Of a DNA stretch of 64,000 nucleotides, positions 54,660 to 64,000 are shown piece by piece. A program made the position numbers and the translations under genes. Position 1 is the first letter of the stretch; each line of letters begins with the position of its first letter. The notes under the pieces were generated by a model, which was not told the origin of the DNA, did no database searches, and saw only the letters and a program-made list of their open reading frames with translations. Source of the stretch: Daucus carota subsp. sativus (lineage: Eukaryota > Streptophyta > Magnoliopsida > Apiales > Apiaceae); contig NC_030381.2 in the NCBI RefSeq assembly GCF_001625215.2, positions 50,801,214 to 50,865,213 of the forward strand. The letters run 5' to 3'.

Positions 54660-55948
54660 ATGGCCGCGGATCATACTGATTCGGCGAAAGATGTTCATGT
54701 TAATATCAATCCGGCTAACAGAAACGAGCAAGAAAAGACTGTGATGAAGCCACTACATGCATTCCATGCGGGTTATTTCAGAATTTGCCTTTCTCTTGGT
54801 GGCCAGGCTTTGTTATGGAAGATCTTGAGTGACAAAGATGTATCTGATCCTCTCCCTCACTTATCTGCTGAATTGCATTCGGCACTTTACCTTTTTCTAT
54901 GGTACATTGCACTCTGCACCTTGATTGTGCTCTCAGTCCTCTACACTCTGAGGTGCATTTATTATTTTCATCTGGTGAAAGCAGAATTCTTGCACTTTGT
55001 TGGCGTAAACTATATGTTCACCCCTTGGACTTCATGGCTTCTATTGCTTCAGTCAGTCCCGATTCTGCAACCAAAAGATTCAACTTATCAGGGCCTTTTT
55101 CTGTTCTTCGTCATTCCCCTGTTGGTTCTTGATGTGAAGATTTACGGTCAGTGGTTTACGACAGAGAAGAGGTTTCTCTCTGTGGTGGCGAATCCGACGA
55201 GTCAGATTTCGGTTATAGGGAATTTAGTGGCTGCTAGAACAGCAGCTCAGATGGGATGGAAAGAGAGTGCTACTTGTATATTTACGCTAGGGATGACGCA
55301 TTACTTGGTAGTTTTTATTACTCTTTATCAACGTTTATCAGGTGGGGATCATCTTCCGGTTAGCCTCCGTCCAGTTTATTTCTTGTTCGTAGCTGCACCA
55401 AGTATGGCAAGCTTGGCCTGGAGTTCAATTTCTGGCACTTTTGATACTCCATGCAAGATGCTCTTTTTTCTCTCCCTTTTCCTCTTTACATCTTTGGTAA
55501 GCTAAACCAAGTTAACCAATGATTCCGCTAAGATTTTAAAGTACTAAAGAGCAAAGAGTCATTTATACTGTTCTCACGCTAAAACGTGTTCTTCATAGAG
55601 TGCGACCCTATATATAGGTATCTTATAAATGTACCAGTCTAATTTGATTATTCTGATTGCTTTATTTTCTGTAACTTGTAGGCTTGTAGGCCAGCATTAT
55701 TCAAGAAAGCAATGAAGAAGTTCAATGTGGCATGGTGGGCGTATTCGTTTCCCTTAACTTTCTTGGCCATGGCCTCATCAGCATACGCACAAGAAGTGAA
55801 AGGGGTGGTAACTTCAGGATTAGTGTTCATTCTCACTGTCCTTTCCGTCTTCATTTTCATCTGCTTGTTGCTTTCCACAGCACTCAATATTCACATCCTT
55901 TTGCGCGGTTCTGATCCAATTCTTAAATTTGATAGCAAGGGAAAGTAA
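54660..55948 (+). CDS. S-type anion channel of the SLAC1 family (SLAH1/SLAH4-like)
   Basis: Two exons, 54660-55496 and 55682-55948, with GT/AG borders at a codon boundary, giving 367 residues. It has a short N-terminal tail and about ten hydrophobic segments. Family blocks include FHAGYFRICLSLGGQALLWK, LVKAEFLHFVGVNYMFTPW, VVANPTSQISVIGNLVAAR and KKFNVAWWAYSFPLTFLAMA. These bacterial TehA-like channels carry chloride or nitrate across the plasma membrane. The short N- and C-termini match the SLAH1/SLAH4 branch, not SLAC1 or SLAH3, which have long phosphorylated tails. SLAH1 is known to associate with SLAH3 in root chloride transport; that role here is inference. The exon-2 stop directly precedes a GTTCATTCC stretch, and AAAGTAAGT over the stop could act as a donor, but the length is already normal. 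The start ATG at 54660 follows an AG, so an upstream untranslated exon is possible. Confidence 0.93.
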
Positions 55949-56388
55949 GTTCATTCCTGCTATATATTCGGCCTTCAATTGTACATATAATTAGCAAATA
56001 ATATAATTTTTGAAATCATAGTGAGATAGAAATACAATTTTTTAAAATTTTATTCCAACAATGATTTCTTCTTATTTTTGATTACTTTACTGTGATCTGT
56101 CACCAAAAATCATGGTACTTGAAATTATATGAAAAGATTGGAAGTCTCAACAAAATACTGACTTGTTTAGATATCAGATATCAAAGTTGCTTCATCCAGA
56201 AACTTCAGCATTTGGCTCCATTCATAAAATATAACAAAATGTTAGCTACCCCAAAGTATCGCTATACTTTCTTAGTTTTGTTTATAACAGGTTGCCTATT
56301 CAACGACAAGCAAGAAACTCTCTACCATTTAGTCAGTGTACCCTTGACAAGGACATGAAGAAAAGTGAGCCAATACATAGCATAAATC

Positions 56389-58070
56389 TTACATGACCTT
56401 CTTGATACCAGAATGAGACAGTCTCCGGTCCGCTGATTGCAATTGGTTTCTAAGGTTCTGGTTGTCCTCAAGTAAACGATCGTACTCAAGAAGAAATCCC
56501 TCGGACTGCTTTCTCATGGCAATAGCATTGGATTCTGCATTTTTAGCTTCTTTGGTCTTGGCCTCCAGTTCTGATTGCAGTTTCTTGAACTTTTCCCTAA
56601 GCATGACAGCCTCATCTTCCAAGGCTTTCCTTTCCTCTCCAGCTTTAACATCCTCAAATACTCGATTTTGTTTTTTTATAACTTCCATGCCCTTTCTTCG
56701 AATACGGAGCTCCCTGATATAGTAATGCAATCTGTCGATCATCAAAGCAAGGAATAGGGAGAAACCTGAAAGAAATTCACCTCTGAATCAGCTAGAAAGA
56801 ATCATATATAAGGAGCTTATGAATCATATCTGCTCCTTTTACCTGTTTATGTATAAAGGAGAAACGCTTACTTTTTAATAATATTAACAGAACACAATGC
56901 AAAAAGTGGTTCATAATCTGTGACATAAAAATGATTTCATAACCTAAAGAGTTGGATGTCATACAGAAGGTATTCTAAGCAAGGTTATTCTAGCAGAATC
57001 ACAAAACCAATCGGAAACCGATAGGTACATGCAAAACTACAGAGCAGTAAAAGTAATGTTTCTTAGGTTTATGAATCTGTACTAGCAGAACATAAAAAAT
57101 TACACAAAGTTGTTTGATTAATAATGCATTCTATAAATACAAGCCTTGTTCAAGGTGTCTTAATCAATTATCTGAAACTAAAGCATAGCAATCTGTCAGG
57201 TAAATACACACTCCAGACGCAGACAGACAATCAGCAAGTATACTGAAAACAAAAAAATCTGTTAAAACCAACAAAAGGGCTGATAACAAAAAAATCTGTT
57301 AAAACCAACAAAAGGGCGTTATCTACTCAACCATTCACTCGCATACCTTGCATAATGATTCTACTAATTCACACTCAAATCAATCAATAACACTCCTCAT
57401 CTCTGTTCTAAAAGTCGGTGATTAGTACCGATTAATCATTGTTCAGTAGCTCGCCAAACTGATTATATATCCGATTATTCACTTAATCATCCAATTAATT
57501 CCCGATCAATCTAATTAATCCCCGAATAAACCTTGTTCCGTGACTTCACCGGTTAAGTCCGATCCGCTTCTTACAACACTGTTCCTCATACACATTAATC
57601 GATCTTTCTAACATCCAAATTCCAAACCATCCTCTAAATTACACATGTATCATGAAATTGCAAAAAAATAAATTAATTAAACAGAGCTTCAATACAACAA
57701 TACAACATTATAAACACTCCCTTGATAACAGATTGTCACACATATACAAAAATACACAGAGAAAGATGAGATTTCGATAAATACCCATGAGAGAGGCTTC
57801 AAGAAGGCTTCTAGCAGAAAGAACCTGATCCGTTGGATTAACATATTCACCATCTTGAATCCTCCGCTTTTGTATACTCACAACATTACTAACACTTGAC
57901 AACATTACTATGAATATAGTGGCTCCAACTGTTTTCACCACAATCGGACCCTGACCCATTTTGACCCGATCCAAACCCATTATCACCAGCTTTCTCAATG
58001 GGGTTTTGAAGACGAACATTATGATCAGACCCATTTCAGCTAGTATCAGGGAGAAGAGTAAGTAAATCAT
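56389..58070 (-). CDS. BAP31-like ER membrane protein
   Basis: Two exons on the minus strand, 58070-57785 and 56765-56389, with GT/AG borders and phase kept, giving 220 residues. The N-terminal half has three hydrophobic segments (MIYLLFSLILAEMGLIIMFV; VVKTVGATIFIVMLSSVSNV; LEASLMGFSLFLALMI). It is followed by YYIRELRIRRK and a long charged coiled coil (about 130-205, with EERKALEDEAVMLREKFKKL). The C-terminus KKVM fits the dilysine KKXX rule for ER retrieval. Animal BAP31 is an ER sorting and quality-control factor; plant members are much less studied. The ATG at 58070 is used because it matches the family start; the frame is open a little further upstream without ATG. The gene is tail-to-tail with the SLAH gene, 441 bp between stops. 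The 1.02-kb intron holds a CCGATTAATC repeat and a 37-bp tandem duplication. Confidence 0.92.
57248..57317. repeat. 37-bp tandem duplication in BAP31 intron
   Basis: AACAAAAAAATCTGTTAAAA followed by CCAACAAAAGGGC occurs twice in direct succession with identical sequence. Confidence 0.8.
57398..57592. repeat. CCGATTAATC-type dispersed repeat in BAP31 intron
   Basis: AAAAGTCGGTGATTAGTACC, GATTATTCACTTAATCATCC and TTCACCGGTTAAGTCCGATC follow the same order as at 44710-44890. About 70-75% of positions appear to match by eye. Confidence 0.6.
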
Positions 58071-59089
58071 ATCCGACGGTTGAGAATTGGTGGGGCGAAT
58101 CAAGGGGTGAGATTGATGTGCAGAGCTTGTAAGAATGTGAAGTAGATGTTGTAAGAAGAAGAGAGAGGAGACGAATGTTCAAGAATTGTAGCCCGCTGGC
58201 TTTTCCATGTGTAAGAAGATTTCTGTGTTCTGGGGCTTTAACTTGGTATGTTTATATTTTAGTCCCTATATTTTACACAATTTTGTTAGTTACCTGCTGA
58301 GGAGATAGGAAATCAGGAATATAGATGTAATTTAATATTTGATAGGGAAGAAATAACATTTTTAGAAGGAAATAAGGTAATTTGGATTTAGAATAAAATT
58401 TTAAGTTGGTGTAAGAAAAAAAATTCAAATCCAAAATAAGTGAAAAATGATGATTCAAATTATAAATCATATTTAATATTTTAATATTTGTGATAAAATT
58501 AAATTTTTATGAGTGAAATTTAGTGGATATTATTATGGAACGTAACTTATTCTATGATTTATGAAAATTGACTAGTCGATTATTTTCATTAGTTACTTGC
58601 TATATTATGTTTTATATTTTGTTTATAAATTTTCTCCCCTTTCTTATATTTATTTATAAGATCAAGCTTTTTTTTATATGAAAATCAACAATAACTTCCG
58701 TAGTCAATCATATTCATCAAGATTTTGCTACATCTGTTCTGTATTTTGTTTCTTAGTTTTCTCTCATTTATTATATTTATTTATAAACTCACGTTTTCTT
58801 CACATGAAAATCAATAATAACTTCCGCATATCACGACACAAATACATTTTACATAACCTCACATGTTTCTTGTTATAATCTAACATTAACAATATTCTAA
58901 AAATAAGAATAAAAAGCTCTCCATTTACATCCCATAATAAAGTCTCGAAATTATACTAAATTATGTGCATTAACCCATATTCAAAAATGTCAAGATATAA
59001 TAAAAGCTTTCACAAAATATTAGTCGGGCCACATACCCTATTTTTGAATGCGCGGCTATCTTGAGATTTTTGGGCAAGAGATAAGGAAG
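58071..59089. other. BAP31 upstream region and intergenic DNA
   Basis: The first 200 bases should hold the BAP31 leader and promoter on the minus strand. Between about 58635 and 58825 a 126-bp unit is duplicated: ATGAAAATCAACAATAACTT at 58678 recurs as ATGAAAATCAATAATAACTT at 58804, with matching upstream TTATATTTATTTATAA. No gene. Confidence 0.5.
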
Positions 59090-59931
59090 TTTTATAAATG
59101 TTACTTTTTTTTTTTTTACAAATGTAAAAAAATTTCATTAACTTGAATATAATACAGTCGGGACAAACCTCCAACTGTCGATACAACCAGGTGGTAAAAC
59201 AAATAACATGCTAAAAACAATTAGATGATTTGTTTCCTGATCGTTTAACGGATAGAATCCAAAAATTCTTGAAGCAAAAAACGAAATCAAAGACATTCCA
59301 AACGATCCAAATTGCACAAATCTCTAGAAACAGTAACATCGCAATTGACCATATCACATAAAAACTATTATTAGCCCAATGTTCAGAAACACCAATCGCA
59401 TAAATCGAGATTGGAGAAGTGGCACCACAACTATTTACATGTCAGATATCAGCTATAGACTTTCCGAAGGCACCCCAGCTATCTACATGCCGGATACCAG
59501 CTATAGACATGCTGAAAGAGTAAACCCGTGAATAATGAACAATCTTTGATCGTGAAAGGTGAGCTCTTGTAATAATCACCACCGTCCCAGATTCGATACA
59601 GTTTTTGTAGATCACCAAAAATATCAAGAAACTCGTTTTCAACAGATCCAACACGAAATAAACCCAATCATGACTAAAGAAAAACATAACAAACACTCCA
59701 AAAGGAGAGACAAACCACACACTTTAAGAGAAGAGACATACAAACACCCAAAATATTGGGTTTTATTGAAAAACAATTAACGAGAGTAATACATAATGAA
59801 AGGGTTTGAGACTTTCCACCGGTGAAAACCAGTAGAAGCCCTCGATTTACTTGAAAAAGAACAAACCCTAATGGAGGAGGAAGAGAGGAGGAATGTGTCT
59901 GGATTGATATTTTTTTTATAAATGTTACTTT
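59090..59931 (-). mobile_element. Poly(A) retroelement with 18-bp target duplication
   Basis: TTTTATAAATGTTACTTT is perfect at 59090-59107 and 59914-59931. The 806 bp between, read on the minus strand, begin near TCAATCCAGACACATTCCTC, contain CCATTAGGGTTTGTTC, and end in ATGAAATTTTTTTACATTTG plus a poly(A) run. That is the structure of a LINE-driven retro-insertion. Inside, TAGCTGGTATCCGGCATGTA recurs about 55 bp on in altered form (TAGCTGATATCTGACATGTA). Open frames are short and show no reverse transcriptase. It could be an internally deleted LINE, a long SINE-like element or a processed non-coding transcript. Confidence 0.8.
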
Positions 59932-61247
59932 ATTGCACCCATTTATATTATCATCACTGTCAAGCATAAAGTCTCAGTAAATCGTAATGCATGAAAAGGA
60001 TGGGGGAAGAGTCTCTCATCTCAAGTCTTCTTGCAGCGTTACTCTTATAATTGAAGTGATAACATCTTTTAAGTTGCAAAAGCTCATTTTTCTTTCACGA
60101 AAGCTGGGTAGTGACTAGTGAACTCTGGTTGATTATGTGGCACTATTAACTTTTCAAAGTGTTAATATATAAATGACTTAATTATCAAAAAAACTATATA
60201 ATTATTATGTTTTTTTCAATTTAACCATAATAATATATTTGTTACAGGATAATGCAAGTAACTTTATAAAATTTTATTTTAAAAACCCAATCTCACTAGT
60301 TCATAATCATAGTTAAGTTAAAATCAAGATGGGTGCCACATATATTATTAAGTTATTAATTAAATTATTTGGTATATGGGTTTTATTAATATTTTTACTA
60401 TCTCATTAAGGGTCAAATTCCTAATTCACACAATCTACACAAAGACAGAGCATATTGAAACTTATGTTTGAAGGCAACGATGTTAGTGTGATTTTTTGAA
60501 ACCACCGTCTATCAGTACTATATATCGATAATTTTTCATCCGATTTATATTGATTTATATCGAATTGATAAATTTATTTAAAAAAATAGATTTTTTGGTC
60601 ACCCAACTTATTGTGTATTTAGGAACTTAGCACTAAACTATGATTTTTTTTTTTCCACTAATGTTAGATTCGGATTTTTTTTTTTGGTCAATGACATTAG
60701 GTTCGGATTTGATTATTAACACTATATTATTCTTTTTAGCATTATTAAAATATAGTGGTAGTTTGCAATATTTTGTTGATCTGATATGTGTCTATATCTT
60801 ATTTGTAGTACTCCGAATGTGCCCCAGGTAGTTCACCTTCAAGAACCAGAGTTTGACACGCGTTTTAAGACTTCTAAAAAATTTAGTTTCATAAATTATT
60901 TTGTTATTTTTTCTAAATAAAAATTTATCATTTGAATTTTTATACACAAAAAGAAAATATAAATATAGTTGACTTTTGATGTAGGTATAATAAATTATGT
61001 AAAATTTTAAAATAAAATTAAAAATAAATTGATGACTTGTGCAGCATGTGACATTCATGTCAACTATAAATTAACCATGTTTAGAGATTCATTAAAATTG
61101 GGTTATGTCAAATAGATTTTGTATTACTTAGTTGTATTATTCTGCAACAAAAAAAGTTTTATGGTTAAAATGAAAAAATCACATAAGTTTAATAGTTTTT
61201 TTGGTAATTAAGTCTATATAAATTCATCTTTAATTTAGTTAATCTTA
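59932..61247. other. Intergenic, AT-rich
   Basis: No gene. Near 60664-60710 TTAGATTCGGATTT and TTAGGTTCGGATTT flank a T run, a possible further micro-insertion. Confidence 0.45.
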
Positions 61248-61729
61248 CGGGGTGTATTCGATTGGGATTTTAATGGATTGTTTTTAGTCTATGGATTTTA
61301 ATGGATTGCATGTGATTTTGATTTTGTGCGGATTTTTATAAAATGTCGCAGAGTTTATAGGATTTAGGTACAATGCTTCAAAATCCCATTGATTTTGATG
61401 GGATTTCAAAAAACTTAAAATACATTGAAGAATGCCACAAAATCTATCATTTTATGAAATGAAAATAAATCCATCAGTATTTGAATACCATCGGATTTAA
61501 ATTGAGTTTATAGGATTTAAATTGATTTTAAACAATCCCAATTGAATACCATCGGATTTTAAAGCATAATTTAATATCCCAATTGAATACCACCAGATTT
61601 TGTAGCATAATTTGAAATCTCAATTGAATATCTCAAGATTTTAATGGATTTCAAACAATCCCAATCGAATACCCTCGGATTTCATGAATGAAAAAAAATG
61701 CTTTAAAATCCCAATCCAATACACCCCTC
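61248..61729. mobile_element. MITE with GGGGTGTATT ends, copy 3
   Basis: CGGGGTGTATTCGATTGGGA and TCCCAATCCAATACACCCCT form the ends, flanked by TTA at 61245-61247 and 61730-61732. The interior carries AATTGAATACCATCGGATTT twice and close variants. It is in the opposite internal order to the 13163 copy. Confidence 0.85.
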
Positions 61730-61806
61730 TTAGTTAATGTGGTTATTCGTGAAAAAATTAAATTCACTAGCGAGAGGATTAAGTAGCATAAACTAAATGA
61801 GAATGA

Positions 61807-61885
61807 TTGGATAGTCTAACGGTGGGCTTACCCTTTGTTGTCCAGGGGACACTCGAGTTCGACTCAACCTCCCAATATAATTTTA
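61807..61885 (+). mobile_element. SINE head (tRNA-derived)
   Basis: GATTGGATAGTCTAACGGTG resembles an A box and CTCGAGTTCGACTC a B box, spaced as in tRNA-derived SINEs. TTGTTGTCC between them and GAGTTCGACTC are shared with the minus-strand fragments at 14998-15046 and 15119-15165. The tail and target duplication are unclear. Confidence 0.6.
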
Positions 61886-62827
61886 TAAATCAATTTTCTT
61901 TTCCTGAACATTTACAAAGTTTTGGTATACCATGCCATCTACATGTATTGGGAAAGATTGCAATATATCATCATGGCCTGTCATGTTCAAAATTAAAAAC
62001 AATGACCATTCCTTTCCAACCACCTTACTTCTGCGCCAAGGAAAATTCATTTCCTTATGAACAAGGAACAACAGCTTGGAGCAAGTCCATCAACTTTTGG
62101 TCTTTGTACAAGTAGGTTCAAAATTTTATATCTTTAATTGAGTGAAACAATTGGTGAATGATGTAACAGAGATTGTGAGTAGCAAAAAATAAATAAATCA
62201 GTATTATAGATTATCAATATGAAGACTTCATTTTTTGTTTTCCTCCTATTAATTTTTTTTTCCTTTCCGATGATCTGCCCGTATAGTTCATTAGATGTAC
62301 TTGCTATTGACTAATTTGAACTATTAGATTATACTTACTAATCTGAAGTAGGTTGTCGAGAAAGGCATATGATTTAAACTTATATATATCTATTGTTTTA
62401 ATAATTGCTCAAGAACCTAATGAAATCTAATTTGCTTTGGCGAGAAGTTGGATGGAGTTTGATAGCTTTTGGTTGAGCAGTGGTTGGCTACTGTCACACG
62501 TTGGTCGCTTTCGAATATTACAAGAATTTAAAAAATGCATAAAATATTATCTGAAATCTGAACGGGTAGTTTATTTTACAACTTAAAAGTGTATAGGGTT
62601 AATTTGTAAGTGATTATATCCCTAAAATATTGAAGGGTTTCGTTTGATGGTCATTTTAGGAGCTAAGTGTGCAAGCTTAGAGAGTATGAACAGTAAGCAT
62701 GTGCTAAGCCCAGGGACATTCATGATGCATGTGCCAAGCACCAGCCTTTTTGGTTCTAAAGATTTGATATTTAAAATACAAAGGAATCAAGCCCTTTTTA
62801 AGCATGTCACGGCCCAACACTAGAATA
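61886..62827. other. Intergenic
   Basis: The stretch 61886-62115 is an open frame on the + strand with more even base composition, but I see no known motif and no splice context. The rest is AT-rich without features. Confidence 0.4.
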
Positions 62828-63145
62828 TACTCCCTCCGTCCCAATAAATTGTATACAGTTTCCTTTTTTTTGGACGTCCCATCAATTGTATACATTCCAA
62901 AAGTAGTAAATTTTTATAATATAAAACACTATTACACCCAGTACTTTCTTCCACTATCTCTATTCTATAATAATATAAACACTATTACACCCACTACTTT
63001 CCTCCACTATCTCAAATTTATTATTAAATATAAATGGGTCCCACCACTATACCCACTTTTCATCCAACTTTACTCATTTCTTACCCAATTTCTTGGTCTC
63101 CGTGTCCCAGCCATTTGTATACAAATGACTGGGACGGAGGGAGTA
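62828..63145. mobile_element. Stowaway-type MITE, family A
   Basis: CTCCCTCCGTCCCAATAAAT and GACTGGGACGGAGGGAG are the inverted ends, with TA edges. Interior nearly the same as 42530-42845, including TTACACCCACTACTTTCCTC. Confidence 0.9.
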
Positions 63146-64000
63146 CCCTGTCTTTATTTTTTTAATATTAAAATTATCTTAATAGTGTTTTCAATTTTGG
63201 TTATAAAACTTTATAGGTAAATATGATGGTCATTGGTCAATATCAACAAAATTTATGCCAGTGAATTGCTAAAACTGAGGCTCTACATAAGGGTGTATTG
63301 GTCGTATTGGTCAATTAGCATGCATATTCAAATTTTGAACAATTATAATTTTCTCGTTGTTAAATGCGGGCACTAAATTTAATATTTCGTAAACTAAGAT
63401 AAAATAATAAAATCTTATTATGTCTTACATACAAAACTCAATCATTAATTTATTAAATTATTATCTTACGAATTGACTTAATTTAGAAGATTTTTTTTTT
63501 CATGCTTCAATAACTTACTATTCCAATTGGAAACAAGCAAATTCGAGTGCAGACTGGTCAGCTAGAATGATTAACAAAATTAATTTAATAGCCATAAAAA
63601 AATTACTGAACTCATAAAATGTTATGTCTCAATTAGCTTATTATAAAGATTTGCTACATTTTTAGAAATATAATATTACTAATATTTTAGATTGATAGGA
63701 ATAAAATATTATATTTTAATATAATAACATATGATTTGAAATTTATTTAAATTACTATAATATCATCAATTTCATAGATTTGACTAAAATTTTAAGCTCG
63801 TCGGCGTAGATAGTTTTTACATAACTTTTAGATAACTTTTTACATAATTTTATGATATGTGGAATGAATATTCGTCAGGCAAAAGACCTTCAGAAATCAG
63901 AACTGATATCCTATTGAAGAGGAGGATTCCATACAAACTATTTGAAAACCAGACACACAGTCTTGCTTGGTCCCATTTGACATACTGGCGTAATTGACCT
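63146..64000. other. Intergenic, AT-rich
   Basis: No gene, RNA or mobile element can be supported in the last 855 bases. Confidence 0.5.

Noticed and set aside
59442-59967. Protein-coding gene on the minus strand
   Set aside because: The open frames lie inside the retroelement bounded by the 18-bp duplication, overlap each other and show no domain.
1-64000. A previously undescribed multi-gene system or biosynthetic cluster
   Set aside because: The recognised genes are ordinary, unrelated nuclear genes with their own promoters. Proximity gives no functional link, and I would not present one as a system.

Overview
This is a nuclear chromosome segment from a eudicot plant. It is AT-rich, its genes have short exons with GT/AG introns, and several products are plastid-targeted or plant-specific (chloroplast ATP synthase gamma, APS reductase, arogenate dehydratase, SLAC1-type anion channel, S40 senescence regulator). 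The spaces between genes are full of small transposon relics, mainly Stowaway-, Tourist- and Mutator-type MITEs and tRNA-derived SINEs. I cannot fix the species; an asterid is a guess.

Layout. 1-8.3 kb: no gene; a Mutator-like foldback, nested MITEs, a SINE, Stowaway copies. 8.37-11.58 kb (+): six-exon RRM RNA-binding protein. 11.6-16.2 kb: foldback element with a nested MITE, SINE heads, Stowaways. 16.25-17.38 kb (+): intronless ATPC1, followed by a 54-bp tandem repeat and a GC-rich hairpin. 20-24.7 kb (+): coding-like exons of a gene I do not recognise, partly broken. 27.85-28.35 kb (+): S40/DUF584 gene. 31.69 and 34.22 kb (+): tandem duplicate pair of tiny unrecognised genes with conserved promoter blocks. 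37.85-40.81 kb (+): eleven-exon arogenate dehydratase with two substitutions in a conserved motif. 41-45.9 kb: MITEs, including a 1.06-kb element with a possible captured insert. 45.97-48.63 kb (+): five-exon APS reductase. 50.59-53.29 kb (+): GPI-anchored GH17 beta-1,3-glucanase with X8 domain and a (TC)33 repeat in intron 1. 54.66-55.95 kb (+): SLAH-type anion channel. 56.39-58.07 kb (-): BAP31-like ER protein. 58.1-64 kb: no gene; an 806-bp poly(A) retroelement with an 18-bp target duplication, a SINE and MITEs.

The genes are independent units, not a pathway cluster. They cover photosynthetic ATP synthesis, sulfate assimilation, phenylalanine synthesis, cell-wall/callose turnover, anion transport, ER trafficking and RNA binding. 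I found no convincing undescribed biological system. The observations most worth checking are the ADT motif changes, the unrecognised gene at 22-24.7 kb, the tandem small-protein pair, and a set of tiny poly(A)/poly(T) insertions with target-site duplications that look like extremely truncated retro-insertions. Exon borders were read by eye from splice signals and phase; no transcript or database search was available.
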